Counted from the stretch's first letter, positions 52,177 through 61,228 are shown. The stretch: DNA of 64,000 nucleotides from CALFML01 sp044222245 (GCA_044222245.1 JBGANQ010000022.1:1-64000); one strand, 5' to 3'. Numbers and translations: made by a program. Notes: generated by a model from the sequence alone, not told the origin.

Positions 52177-53565
52177 CTAGCCGAGCCAGCCGCCAAAGAG
52201 GGTCCGTCCGCTGACCCGCTCGAAGAACCACAGCAGCGACAGCGTCAGCAGCACCGCCGAGGTGCCGATGCGCACGCAGCGATCGTAGCCGTAGCGCGGC
52301 ACCAGGAGCAGCAGCGCCGCCGGCAGGCCCAGGGCGACCAGGCACACGGTGAACAGCGGCAGGTTGAAGCGGACGAACAACAGCACGCACAGCCCAAGCA
52401 GCACCGCAAGCAGCAGCAGCTCCAGGGCGCGCAACGGCGGGCCGCGGCGCGGCGGGGCGGGGCGGCGCGGCGGCGGGGCGGGCTGCGGGCCGGCCGGCGG
52501 GCTGTGGCGGGCGAGCAAGAAGAGCACCGGGAAGCCGAGCACCACCACCGCCAGCTGCCCGAGCTCGACGCCGAGGTTGAACGACAGGAGCGACCACAAA
52601 AGGCCCGCCTTGGGCAGGCCCACCTCCTTGAGCACCGACGCAAACCCGAACCCGTGCATCAGGCCGAACGAGAACGTGAGCAGGAAGCGGTGCCGCGGCT
52701 CGGGCCGCAGGATGTTCTCCAGGGCGACGTAGCCGATCGAGACGGCGATAAAGCTTTCGACCAGCCGCGAGGGCAGGGCGACCCAGCCGAGCGCCGAGGC
52801 GCACAGCGTCACCGAGTGGGCGATGGTGAACGCGGTGACGATGCGCATGACGTAGCCCAGGCCCCGGCGCATGCCGCCGCCGGCGGGGGGGCCGCTGGTC
52901 GGCGGGCCCGCCCCCACCGCCGCGGCGATGATGAGCAGGCCAAAGAGGAACGCCAGGTGATCGTAGCCGGTGAAGATATGCTCGACGCCGAGCTGCAGGT
53001 AGTCGCGCACGTTGTCGAGCACGCCCAGCGGGTGGCCCAGGCTCAGGGTGCGGCTCTGGCTGCGGAAGACGTGCTCGCTCTCGCCGCCGAAGGCGCGCAC
53101 GTGGGCCAGGCCCTGGTGGCGGGGGTCGATGTCGAACAGGAGGTTGTAGGTGATCTCGGCCTCTTCGAGGCTGCGCAGGCAGCGGTAGCGCAGCCGCTGG
53201 ACGAAAAAGAAGCTGCCGCCCTTGTCGAGAAAGTCCGGCTCGTCGATCTCCCCGGGGCACGGGTGGCCGTGGTTTTCGACGGTGACCTGCGCCAAGAGGT
53301 AGGCGCCAAGGCGCCCGGCGCCGTCGCGGGCTTCCTGCAGGGTAACCGGCCGCTCCTTGGTCAGGCCGAGGGCCTGATACAGGTCGCTGTTGCTGATCTG
53401 CAGGGTCAGCTCGACCTGGCGACCGGCGATGGCGATGTCGCTGTATACGACGCTCGACTGGTGCGCCCTGGCGGCGCGCGGCAGCAGCAGGCAGGCGAGC
53501 AGCACCCACAGCCCGAGCCGCAGGCTCGCGCGGTGAGCCGGGTGGGGCTGGGGGATCGCGTACAT
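52177..53565 (-). CDS. HupE/UreJ-family membrane protein
   Basis: A 462-residue protein with a signal peptide (LWVLLACLLLPRAARAHQ) and an extracytoplasmic N-terminal domain of about 160 residues. The membrane part is HupE/UreJ_2-like: QLGVEHIFTGYDHLAFLFGL, then TAFTIAHSVTLCASALGWV and LLTFSFGLMHGFGFASVLKE, each with conserved His residues that suit nickel or other metal handling. A Pro-rich loop separates the last helices. The family is linked to nickel uptake for hydrogenase or urease, but no such enzyme is seen nearby. Confidence 0.88.
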   Translation of the reverse strand: MYAIPQPHPAHRASLRLGLWVLLACLLLPRAARAHQSSVVYSDIAIAGRQVELTLQISNSDLYQALGLTKERPVTLQEARDGAGRLGAYLLAQVTVENHGHPCPGEIDEPDFLDKGGSFFFVQRLRYRCLRSLEEAEITYNLLFDIDPRHQGLAHVRAFGGESEHVFRSQSRTLSLGHPLGVLDNVRDYLQLGVEHIFTGYDHLAFLFGLLIIAAAVGAGPPTSGPPAGGGMRRGLGYVMRIVTAFTIAHSVTLCASALGWVALPSRLVESFIAVSIGYVALENILRPEPRHRFLLTFSFGLMHGFGFASVLKEVGLPKAGLLWSLLSFNLGVELGQLAVVVLGFPVLFLLARHSPPAGPQPAPPPRRPAPPRRGPPLRALELLLLAVLLGLCVLLFVRFNLPLFTVCLVALGLPAALLLLVPRYGYDRCVRIGTSAVLLTLSLLWFFERVSGRTLFGGWLG

Positions 53566-53692
53566 AGCCCCGTACTATAATGCAAAGTCGCCGGTTTCGG
53601 CGCAGGTCATCTTCGTTTGGCCGGCCGGTGTCGGGGCGCGGTGGTAAAGTGAAGGCTGAATCCGCAGGCAAAAAGTGCCAACAGGAGTCCCG

Positions 53693-55027
53693 ATGAAACA
53701 CCTAAATCCCCTCTTGCTGAAGTCGGACACGTGGAAGGAAATGCTGACCGACAATCAGCGCATGGTCCAGGTCAGCCTCACCGAGATCGAGCAGGTGCTG
53801 CGGCTGGCGCGCCACACCCCGGGGCTGGCCAAGTACGAGAAGGCGCTGCACCAGCTGTCGATCTTTTTTGACAAGGCCTTCGCCCTGTATCGCAAAGAGG
53901 CGCCCGATGAGCTGTCGGATCTCGTCGCCCTGTGGGAGCGCTACAGCGCCGCGGTGCTGCAGCGCTACACCGGCGTCATCGCCGTGGAGCTGCGCGCGGC
54001 CGACCATATCGTAAGCAACATCTTTGCCCGCTTCCTGTCGCAGGTGCCAAACCAGAACGTCGCCTACGCCGCCGATGTGATTCCGCTGGTCTATGGCGGC
54101 GAGGGCGGCCTCAGCGCCTACTTCACCCATCCGCCGGACCTCGATCGACCCTTTGCGATCATCAACCTGCCGCACTCGGCGTTCGCCAACGTCTGGCAGT
54201 GGCTGGCCCTCCCGCACGAGATCGGCCACGATCTGTACGCGACGGTCAAGGGCCTGGACACCGAGCTGGAGGCGGCCCTTGGCGATCGCATGCGCAAAGC
54301 AGTGCAGGACGGCGAGGTCAAGATCCCCGAAATTGACTTTGACCTGACTCCGTACGGTCACGGGCGGTCGATCAAATACTCACCGGGCGACTTCCTGGCG
54401 GCGCTGTGGCAGGGGTGGGCCAACGAGTCGCAGGGCGACATGATGGGCCTTATAAACTGCGGCGGCTCGACGATTGTCGGTCTGCAGCAGATCATCGGCT
54501 TTGGTACAAATGGCATGTGGCGGCTGCGCCCAGGGCCCGATGGCGGGGTGCGCGATGAGCCGGAGCCGCACCCGGTCTCGTATGTCCGCAACGCCCTGAA
54601 CATCGCCGGCCTGCGCCTGCTCGGCCAGGGCCACAAGGAGCTCGCCGACGAGATCGAGGAGCGCTTCAACGCCCTGCGCCCGGCCGATACGCACGTCGCG
54701 TTCAAGTTCGGCCGCACCCGCGTCGACTTTGCGCGCATTGAGGTGGGTGAGCTGGTCAAGTCAGCGCAGCTGGCCGCCGAGGTCCTGCTCAAGCACCCGC
54801 TCAAGGTGCTGGGCGACAAGTCCTACAGCCAGATCGCCACCTTCACCGAAGAGGATCAGGAGAAGGTCGACTCGCTCGTCGAGCCGCTGTCCAAGGGCGA
54901 TTCCACCTTCGCCAGCGGCGCCGGCATCGAGGCGCGTCACGCCCTGGGCGCCACCGTGCTCGCCTTTGAGCGCGACCGCGCCAACTCCCACGCCATCAAC
55001 CGCTGCTTCAAGCACTTCCTCATCTGA
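53693..55027 (+). CDS. predicted zincin-type metalloprotease, family not recognised
   Basis: A 444-residue soluble protein starting after AGGAG (ATG at 53693). The middle carries WLALPHEIGHDLYATVKGLD, a good HExxH site, and about 75 residues later WANESQGDMMGLINCGG, where the Glu would be the third zinc ligand (gluzincin-like). The N-terminal 150 residues are helical (MVQVSLTEIEQVLRLARHTP). No signal peptide, so it should work in the cytoplasm or be released by another route. No known family is evident to me. Both sides are free-standing: divergent from the HupE-like gene and followed by a strong hairpin. Confidence 0.78.
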   Translation: MKHLNPLLLKSDTWKEMLTDNQRMVQVSLTEIEQVLRLARHTPGLAKYEKALHQLSIFFDKAFALYRKEAPDELSDLVALWERYSAAVLQRYTGVIAVELRAADHIVSNIFARFLSQVPNQNVAYAADVIPLVYGGEGGLSAYFTHPPDLDRPFAIINLPHSAFANVWQWLALPHEIGHDLYATVKGLDTELEAALGDRMRKAVQDGEVKIPEIDFDLTPYGHGRSIKYSPGDFLAALWQGWANESQGDMMGLINCGGSTIVGLQQIIGFGTNGMWRLRPGPDGGVRDEPEPHPVSYVRNALNIAGLRLLGQGHKELADEIEERFNALRPADTHVAFKFGRTRVDFARIEVGELVKSAQLAAEVLLKHPLKVLGDKSYSQIATFTEEDQEKVDSLVEPLSKGDSTFASGAGIEARHALGATVLAFERDRANSHAINRCFKHFLI

Positions 55028-55038
55028 GCCCCGCCCGA

Positions 55039-55081
55039 CCTCTCGCCCGCTTGCGGCATGAGTCCGCAAGCGCGGGAGAGG
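55039..55081. terminator. strong hairpin between convergent genes
   Basis: An 18-base arm at 55039-55056 pairs with 55064-55081 at 15 or 16 positions, with a 7-base loop. It lies between the zincin gene and the convergent KGG gene and probably ends both transcripts. Confidence 0.6.
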
Positions 55082-55106
55082 CAAGCAGAGCCTCACAGAC
55101 CCCAGG

Positions 55107-55397
55107 TCAGCTCCGGTCGGACTTGCTCTGGTTCCCGGCGAAATGGGTCCCGCTGCCGCGACCGGTGCCCGGCTGGTTGCCGCCCGACCGCATCCCCTTG
55201 CCGCCGTGACTCGCCTCGCCGCCCTTGCGGCCGGCCTCGCGCGCTTCCTCGGGGGTGAACTCGTGCGCGTGGCCGCTGGCGTGGGCCGCCTTGCCGCCCA
55301 TGCTGGCGATTTCGCGCTTTTTGTTTTCGTCCATAGCGGCAAAGCCGCGGTTGCTGGAGCTGCCAGTGTTGCCGATATTCTGGGTTGAAGTGGCCAT
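55107..55397 (-). CDS. KGG-repeat stress protein
   Basis: A 96-residue hydrophilic protein with the repeats of the con-10/GsiB-like KGG family: EIASMGGKAAHASGHAHEFT, EEAREAGRKGGEASHGGKGM. The N-terminus contains FAAMDENKKREIA, found in many members. Such proteins accumulate under desiccation, heat or general stress. AGGAG lies close before the ATG at 55397. The long gap upstream would hold its promoter, which is likely stress-regulated. Confidence 0.9.
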   Translation of the reverse strand: MATSTQNIGNTGSSSNRGFAAMDENKKREIASMGGKAAHASGHAHEFTPEEAREAGRKGGEASHGGKGMRSGGNQPGTGRGSGTHFAGNQSKSDRS

Positions 55398-55722
55398 GAG
55401 AATCTCCTTCTGTCTCTAGTTGCCCGTTGTTACCTTCTATTACCTTTTAAGCGTCCGCGCCGGACTCCGCTGGACACCCTGGTATTTATGTCGATTGCGG
55501 AGGAATCAATTCACTCGATTCACATCCACAATCCAACCAAGGGCAATGATGACAGTGACTTACATCACCGGCCACTAGGAAAATTCCCGGGACCTTCAGC
55601 TCATTGATGCAGTACGCAGACTGCTCACTAAGACCGAAAATCAAGTCTCCGCCTAGACCTTAATCTCCTATGCCTATTCTTTAACGAGGTCAGCTATGCG
55701 GGAATCGGACGGGGCGGCGGGG
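55398..55722. other. intergenic region, no gene seen
   Basis: A gap of 325 bases, AT-rich for this window, between the response regulator (which ends at 55723) and the KGG gene. Both genes read leftward, so it should contain the KGG promoter. I see a possible -10 (TAATAG, on the minus strand about 45 bases before the start) but no clear -35, and no coding frame. Confidence 0.4.
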
Positions 55723-56370
55723 CTATGGCTTCTCGACCAGACCGTGATTGATGGCGTAGCGAATCAGCTCGGCGGAGGAGCGCAGACCGAGCTGGCGCAT
55801 CATGCTCGCCTTATGAAACTCGACGGTCTTCTGCGAGATGTTCAAAAGGTCGGCGACCGACTTGGCGGCGTGCCCTTCGGCGACCAGCTGCAGCACCTCG
55901 CGCTGGCGCAGGGTCAGCTCCCCGCTGCCGCGGCCCGAGACCGGCTGCTTGGGACTCTGCAGCGAGCTCTGAACATCCTTGTTGATAAGCGGCGTGATGT
56001 ACCGGTTGCCGCGCAGTACTTCTTGCACCGCGCCCACCAGCTCGGCGGCGGCGGCGTGCTTGAGGACATAGGCCGCGGCGCCGGCGCGGAACGCCTCCTT
56101 CACGTAATCGGAGCCGCTGTGCATGGTGACAAACACCAGCTTGGCGAGGATGCCGCGCTGCCGGAGCTGGCGCGCCGCGTCCAGACCGTTGAGCAGCGGC
56201 ATCGAGATGTCGAGCAGGATCACGTCCGGCTGCAGCCGCTCGGCCTCGGTCAACAGATCGCGGCCGTTGGTCACGGTGCCAACGAGGGTAAAGTCATTCT
56301 CCAGGAGCTTGCACAGCCCATCGAGGAGCAGGGTGTGATCATCGGCAAGTAGAATCTTGGGTCGCTGCAT
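55723..56370 (-). CDS. NarL/FixJ-type response regulator
   Basis: A 215-residue regulator. The receiver domain has LLADDHTLLLDGLCKLL (acidic pair), VILLDISMPLLNGLDAA with the phosphorylated Asp, VFVTMHSGSDYVKEAF (Thr) and AYVLKHAAAAEL (Lys). The C-terminal LuxR-type helix-turn-helix reads LTLRQREVLQLVAEGHAAKS and ISQKTVEFHKASMMRQLG. No histidine kinase lies in the window, so the partner is elsewhere. It is the only two-component regulator of this kind seen here. Confidence 0.95.
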   Translation of the reverse strand: MQRPKILLADDHTLLLDGLCKLLENDFTLVGTVTNGRDLLTEAERLQPDVILLDISMPLLNGLDAARQLRQRGILAKLVFVTMHSGSDYVKEAFRAGAAAYVLKHAAAAELVGAVQEVLRGNRYITPLINKDVQSSLQSPKQPVSGRGSGELTLRQREVLQLVAEGHAAKSVADLLNISQKTVEFHKASMMRQLGLRSSAELIRYAINHGLVEKP

Positions 56371-56838
56371 GGGGTACTCTCTTTTTTCTCAGCGCGGCTC
56401 ACCGCGTCCGGTCTTGCTCGAGCGGAAAACGGAGTAGCGGGCCGGGGGCCGCTCTCCCAGAGCTGCCCCCTGGGCTGTGCCCGACTGGAACCTGCAGGGA
56501 TGGCTTGGCGGGTTTTCGCGGTCGACTCATAGCCTACTGAAACGTTGTATTCGGGCTCGGAAAATTCAAGCTCTGAACCGCAGCTTTTGAAGGAATGAAG
56601 GCGATTTTGTGCAGTCCTGGCGGCGGCGAGGACCCCCGATCGGCCAGCTCTGGTAAAAACCCTGGTCGGCGCGCGTCGCTCGTCAGCTTGGTATCCGGCA
56701 CTGGTACGCGCAAGCCGCGCCGACCCCCTGCACTCCGCGCGGCTGGAGGGCCGAGCAACAGGCTGGTCGAAGCAGACGGTCCTGTGTTAAAGCGGGTCGC
56801 TGTGGCTGTTCATCACGCTGAAAATGAGGACTAGTGTC
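56371..56838. other. divergent intergenic region, no gene seen
   Basis: A gap of 468 bases between the response regulator and the PYPGQ-repeat gene. It should hold both promoters. Two short frames (56534-56758 minus, 56595-56834 plus) lack a ribosome binding site and protein-like features. I found nothing else recognisable. Confidence 0.4.
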
Positions 56839-57807
56839 ATGACAAAAAGACGAGTTGAAGTTTGTTTGGCGGCGGTAGTTGCAGTGTCGGCCGGAGCGAC
56901 CCCGGCGGCGGCCCAGGCGCCGGCGAGCCCGCCCGCGGCGGCCGCTGCTCAGGGACAGCAGTCGGCTCCTCCGGCGGCCCCCGGCCAGTATCCAGCCACG
57001 CAGTCCTACCCGGGCCAGCCCTATCCGGCGCCGTCCTCTCCCGCGCAGCCGTATCCCGCGCAGCCATATCCAGGGCAGCCGTATCCAGGGCAGCCGTATC
57101 CGGCCCAGACTTATCCAGGGCAGCCATATCCAGGGCAGCCGTACCCAGGGCAGCCGTACCCAGGGCAGCCATATCCAGGGCAGCCGTACCCAGGGCAGCC
57201 GTACCCAGGGCAGCCATATCCAGGGCAGCCGCCGGCCAACCTGAATACGACCCTGCACCTGGACTCAAATGATCAGGAAGCGACGGTGTTCCAGAACACC
57301 GGCTCGTCGGCGTTCGTCGGCTATGCGTACCGTGGGACGTTCGTCGGGCAGATCGACTTCTGGAACCGGATCTGCCGCGCTCCCTGCGACCAGCCGGTGG
57401 ACAGCAACGGCACCTACTCGATCCGCGGCAACGGAATCGTGCCGTCGGCGCCGTTTTCGCTGCCGCGCGGCGCGGTGCGCGTCAACGCCCAGGTCGGGCA
57501 TGTCGGGCCGCGCATCGGCGGACTGATGCTCACCGCGCTGGGCGGCGGTACCCTGGTCGGAGGCGCGACGCTGCTCGGGATCTCGGCGCTGTTCAGCTCT
57601 CTCAGCACCGCCTCCTCCCTGAGCGGCACCACCCGGTCCTACAACATCGCCGGCGGGGTCATGCTCGGCATCGGTGCGGCGGCGCTGGCCGGCGGCATCG
57701 TGCTGCTGGTCAAGTCGCGCACCCGGGTGCAGATAAACGGCGAGACCGTCGCCCGGCTGCCGAGCAGCCGTCCGCTCTACCTGAGCGCCAACGGCCTTCG
57801 TTTCTGA
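56839..57807 (+). CDS. exported protein with PYPGQ repeats and membrane helices
   Basis: A 322-residue protein with a signal peptide (VCLAAVVAVSAGATPAAAQA). After the signal come about a dozen PYPGQ-type pentapeptide repeats (residues 50-130), then a beta-rich domain (LHLDSNDQEATVFQNTG, AFVGYAYRGTFVGQIDFWNR) with two Cys, and two hydrophobic helices (GLMLTALGGGTLVGGATLLG, AGGVMLGIGAAALAGGIVLL). PEGA-like ending. Pro/Tyr/Gly/Gln repeats often form flexible surface stalks. The start is 56839 or 56824; GAGGA is ten bases before 56839. Family not recognised. Confidence 0.72.
   Translation: MTKRRVEVCLAAVVAVSAGATPAAAQAPASPPAAAAAQGQQSAPPAAPGQYPATQSYPGQPYPAPSSPAQPYPAQPYPGQPYPGQPYPAQTYPGQPYPGQPYPGQPYPGQPYPGQPYPGQPYPGQPYPGQPPANLNTTLHLDSNDQEATVFQNTGSSAFVGYAYRGTFVGQIDFWNRICRAPCDQPVDSNGTYSIRGNGIVPSAPFSLPRGAVRVNAQVGHVGPRIGGLMLTALGGGTLVGGATLLGISALFSSLSTASSLSGTTRSYNIAGGVMLGIGAAALAGGIVLLVKSRTRVQINGETVARLPSSRPLYLSANGLRF
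57001..57225 (+). repeat. 15-bp tandem repeats with 45-bp higher order
   Basis: About fifteen 15-base units encoding PYPGQ or variants. From 57121 on the units alternate between two synonymous forms (CCATATCCAGGG and CCGTACCCAGGG) in a regular order of one and two, giving a 45-base period repeated twice and started a third time. This suggests block duplication of three units. Confidence 0.85.
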
Positions 57808-57829
57808 AGCCCGCCTACGCGGAAGTGGG

Positions 57830-57861
57830 GTCGCCGCCGGGTCGGAGGGGCCCGCGGCGAC
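57830..57861. terminator. hairpin between convergent genes
   Basis: GTCGCCGCCGGG at 57830-57841 pairs with CCCGCGGCGAC at 57851-57861 with one bulge and a 9-base loop. It lies 22 bases after the repeat-protein stop. Confidence 0.45.
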
Positions 57862-57954
57862 GCTGCAGCAAGCGGCGGTGCAGACTCTCCCTGGCTGCGC
57901 GGACGGACTGAATAAGTACGTGGGATGGGGGCGGTGGGAGCTGCCGAGCAGCTC

Positions 57955-58446
57955 TCAGTGCTGCTGGCCCTGGGCCGTGCGGACGCTGCCGTCTTTGCTC
58001 GCGGGCTCAGCGACCAGCAGCCGCTCCAGCTTGCCGAGCTCGGCGCGTCCGACCAGCGAGCCCGAGGTCGGCAGGGTCAGGCTCTGCGGCGCCAGCTCGG
58101 GGGTGAACAGGATCGCCTCGCCGCTGCCGTCGTAGCCGAGCTGCACGAGCAGACCCGGCTCGAACCGCCGGCACTTCTTGGGGCAGCAGTAGAAGCCCTC
58201 GCGCACCCGATAAAAGCCTTCCTCGGTCAGCGGCGACAGGGCGGTCGCGCTCTGCTCGTAGGGCTGGGGCAGGGTGAAGCCGCGCTGGGCGAACTCGGCG
58301 CGGTTGCCCTGCCAGCGCTCGGGCAGGTAGACGCCGGGGCCCGGCTCACCGTGGTTGTGAAAGTAGACCAGGCGCCCAGCGGGCACCTCGCCCAGGGCGC
58401 GGGTCGTCTTGTAGATTCCGCAGGCTGGAAGTTTCGTGGTCGCCAT
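57955..58446 (-). CDS. hypothetical cytoplasmic protein
   Basis: A 163-residue protein from ATG at 58446 (MATTKLPACGIYKTTRALGE). It has no signal or membrane segment. The sequence is clearly protein-like, with AGRLVYFHNHGEPGPGVYLP, GFYRVREGFYCCPKKCRRFE and GLLVQLGYDGSGEAILFTPE. The CCPKKC cluster might bind a metal. I think similar short proteins exist in other myxobacteria, but I cannot name the family or a function. Confidence 0.7.
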   Translation of the reverse strand: MATTKLPACGIYKTTRALGEVPAGRLVYFHNHGEPGPGVYLPERWQGNRAEFAQRGFTLPQPYEQSATALSPLTEEGFYRVREGFYCCPKKCRRFEPGLLVQLGYDGSGEAILFTPELAPQSLTLPTSGSLVGRAELGKLERLLVAEPASKDGSVRTAQGQQH

Positions 58447-58651
58447 ACTCACCTGTTTCGTTTATGTAGGGGGCGGTGCGCCTTAAGAGGCTGGGTAAAT
58501 CTTATCATCGCCCGCGGTCGGTGGCAGGCCGATAGTGGCGCAGACCGACGGCGGATGGCGACCGCTGGCCTGCGGTGCCGGCCGGACTTGATGCGCCGAC
58601 CGCGCGTGCTATATGGGAGGCCTCGGGCCACCAACAGCAAGGAACCGCGCG

Positions 58652-59752
58652 ATGAGCGACCAGACCGGCTTTGATTCCTGGGTGCGAGGTGCGCGGGCTG
58701 CTGCGGCGGCGCTGCTGCTGCTGCTTGCCTGCGGGTGTACGACGCTATCGGCCGCCGCGCCGGATGCGGCGATAGCCGCCGCCGACCTGAGCACGCGGGC
58801 GGTGGATCTGGCTACCGCGCCGGTCGACAGCGCCGGGCGAGCGGGTCGCGACTGGGCTGCCCTGCCGGCGGTGGTCGAGCTTGACACGGGCGAGGACATC
58901 TACGCGCTCGGCGACATTCACGCCGACTACGAGCGGCTGGTCGCGCTGCTCGTCAAGCAGCAGCTCCTGGCCGCGGCGCCGGCACTGCCCGAGGCGGCGC
59001 AGTGGGCGGCCGGCCGCGCGGTGCTGGTGGTGACCGGGGATGTGATCGACAAGTGGAACCAGGGGCGGAAGGCGCTGACGCTGCTGCAGGCCCTGCGCGA
59101 CAGCGCGGCGGCGGCGGGGGGCCGGGTCGTCGTCACCCTGGGCAACCACGAGGCAGCGTTTCTCGCCGATCCGACCGCGAGCAAGGTCGCGGACTTCGCC
59201 ATGGAGCTCAAGGCCGCCGGCATCGCGGCGGAGGACGTGGCCGCGGGTCGCCATCCGCTTGGGGTCTACCTGCGCGGGCTGCCGGCGGCGGCGCGGGTCC
59301 GCGACTGGTTCTTCTGCCACGCCGGTTACACCGCCGGTCGCACCCTGGCGCGCCTGCGCGCTGACCTGCAGAGCGGCATCGACGCGCAGGGCTTTCAGAC
59401 CCCGGCGCTGCTGGACGCCGACTCGCTGCTCGAGGCCCGCATCGACTCCCCGGCGTGGTGGGAGCGCCCCGGCGATCCGCAGGGAGTCCTGCCGCAGTAT
59501 GCGCAGGCGCTGGGGGTGCGGCACATCGTGATGGGCCACCAGCCGGGGTCCTACTCCTTCGCGGACGGCATGACGCGCAGCAAGGGAATGATGTTCCAGC
59601 GCTTCGGGATTCTGTTTCTCACCGATGTCGGCATGAGCCAGGGAGTAAAGTACAGTCAGGGAGCGCTGCTGCGCATCCAGACGCGAGGGGCGCAGACCAC
59701 CGCCACCGCCTTGTACGCCGACGGCACCATGGCTCTGCTCTGGCAGGGGTAG
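58652..59752 (+). CDS. calcineurin-like metallophosphatase, lipoprotein
   Basis: A 366-residue protein with a lipoprotein signal (AAALLLLLACGCTTLS). The phosphoesterase motifs appear in order: YALGDIHADYERL, VVTGDVIDKWNQG, VVTLGNHEAAFL, FFCHAGYTAG and IVMGHQPGSYSF. These bind two metals and hydrolyse phosphoesters. The resemblance is to the Shewanella-type/PPP-like bacterial phosphatases. AAGGA lies ahead of the ATG at 58652. It converges with a Ser/Thr kinase gene 15 bases away; an opposing role is possible but not shown. Confidence 0.92.
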   Translation: MSDQTGFDSWVRGARAAAAALLLLLACGCTTLSAAAPDAAIAAADLSTRAVDLATAPVDSAGRAGRDWAALPAVVELDTGEDIYALGDIHADYERLVALLVKQQLLAAAPALPEAAQWAAGRAVLVVTGDVIDKWNQGRKALTLLQALRDSAAAAGGRVVVTLGNHEAAFLADPTASKVADFAMELKAAGIAAEDVAAGRHPLGVYLRGLPAAARVRDWFFCHAGYTAGRTLARLRADLQSGIDAQGFQTPALLDADSLLEARIDSPAWWERPGDPQGVLPQYAQALGVRHIVMGHQPGSYSFADGMTRSKGMMFQRFGILFLTDVGMSQGVKYSQGALLRIQTRGAQTTATALYADGTMALLWQG

Positions 59753-59767
59753 GGGCGCCGCCGGCGA

Positions 59768-61219
59768 TTACGGGGCGATCGGATCGTAATCGACCGGATT
59801 GCGCGGCGGGTTCTTCCCATGCCCCCGGGGCCCAGCCGGCTTGCCGGCGCTTGTGCCGTGCCGCTTCTTGCGGGTCCCGCTCGGCAGCGGCGGCTCCCCG
59901 GGCGCTTGGGCAAGCTCGCTGTCCCGAGCGGTATGGGGGTCCGGCGGCGCCGGTCCGGGCGGCGGGGCAAGCTGCACCGCCTCCGCGGGCAGCGCCGGCT
60001 CGCTGACTCCCGCGCGCCGGCGGAGGATGCCGAAGGCGACCAGGCCGACGACCAGCGCCGAGATGAGGGCGTAAGCGGCCGCAGTGGTCAGCCCCGAGCG
60101 CAGTCCCAACTGGCCGGCGCCGGGTCGGCTCTGCCGGTCCTCAGCCGAACCGGTGATGATCGAGATCTCGGACGAGCCCGTTTCCGAGCTCGAGTCGGCG
60201 ACCGGCTCGCGCGAGCCCTTGGGGACCGCGGTGTTGGAGATGCTCAGCAGGCTCAGCTCGCCGCCGCTGGCGTCCTCGCTGCGCGCCGGCCGGGCGTCCA
60301 GCCAGGCGCGCAGGGTCGGCGGCGGCTCGGTCGCCGCGAGGATCGCCCGATCGACCAACAGGGCGTCGGCCAGCGCCTCGACCTGGGTCCCCACCGAAGC
60401 AAAGCGCTGGCCCGGCTCGCGAGCGCACGAGCGCAGGAACCAGTCGTCAAAAGCAATTCCCAGCTTGGTCCCCTTGCTGCTGGGCGGGGCGAGCGGCTTG
60501 AAGATGATCTTCGCCAGGAGCGTCGTCATCTGCTCCTCGGCCCAGTAAGAGACGCCGGTGAGCAGCTCGTGGGCGATGAGTCCCACCGGCCAGACATCGG
60601 TGCCCGGTCCAATCTTGTCGGTCTCGCCCAGCGCCTGCTCCGGAGTCAGAAACAGCGGCGTGCCGAGGATCGCGCCGTCCTGGGTCACCCGCGCCTCGGC
60701 GCTCGACAGCCCCGAGGCGTCGGTCATGCGGGCGACGCCGAAGTCGAGCAGCTTGACGATGAGGCGCCCGTCATCGCAGCGGTGAAGGAACATGTTCTCC
60801 GGCTTCAGATCGCGGTGGACGACCCCGGCGGCGTGAGCGCGGTCCAGACCCCGGGCAGCCTGGCCGAGCAGCCACAGGGCCTCCTCCTTGGGGAGGGCGC
60901 CGCGCTCGGTCACAAGCCGCGACAGATCGATTCCGGACAGGAGCTCCATGATGAGGAACGGCACCCCCTTTAGCTCGGGGGCGAGGTCGGCGTCGGTGAC
61001 GCGCACCACGTGCTCGCTGCGCACCCGCGCCGAGGCCTGCATCTCGCGCCGGAACCGCTGGACCGTGTCAGGCTGGTTGGCGGCGTGCGAGAGCAGCACC
61101 TTCATCGCCAGCCGCTCGCCGGTGTGCAGGTGCTTGACGGCATAGACCACGCCGGCGCCGCCGCGGCCAATCTCGCGCTGCAGCTGGTAGCGACCGGCGA
61201 TGGTGGGGAGGTTTGCCAT
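59768..61219 (-). CDS. transmembrane Ser/Thr protein kinase
   Basis: A 483-residue Hanks-type kinase: EIGRGGAGVVYAVKHLHTG (P-loop), RLAMKVL (Lys), GVVHRDLKPENMFLH (catalytic loop), LLDFGVARM (DFG) and GTPLFLTPEQAL. The APE motif is PEQ. A juxtamembrane Ser-rich region follows (SSSETGSSEISIITGS), then a membrane helix (TAAAYALISALVVGLVAFGI) and a Pro/Gly/Lys-rich outer tail. It is the last gene of the minus-strand operon with the TPR/PEGA and MopE-like proteins; the gap to the previous gene is 9 bases. Confidence 0.94.
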   Translation of the reverse strand: MANLPTIAGRYQLQREIGRGGAGVVYAVKHLHTGERLAMKVLLSHAANQPDTVQRFRREMQASARVRSEHVVRVTDADLAPELKGVPFLIMELLSGIDLSRLVTERGALPKEEALWLLGQAARGLDRAHAAGVVHRDLKPENMFLHRCDDGRLIVKLLDFGVARMTDASGLSSAEARVTQDGAILGTPLFLTPEQALGETDKIGPGTDVWPVGLIAHELLTGVSYWAEEQMTTLLAKIIFKPLAPPSSKGTKLGIAFDDWFLRSCAREPGQRFASVGTQVEALADALLVDRAILAATEPPPTLRAWLDARPARSEDASGGELSLLSISNTAVPKGSREPVADSSSETGSSEISIITGSAEDRQSRPGAGQLGLRSGLTTAAAYALISALVVGLVAFGILRRRAGVSEPALPAEAVQLAPPPGPAPPDPHTARDSELAQAPGEPPLPSGTRKKRHGTSAGKPAGPRGHGKNPPRNPVDYDPIAP

Positions 61220-61228
61220 CGTCTTTAG

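Noticed and set aside
56534..56834. Two small genes in the gap before the PYPGQ protein
   Set aside because: Neither frame has a ribosome binding site, a known motif or a plausible composition.
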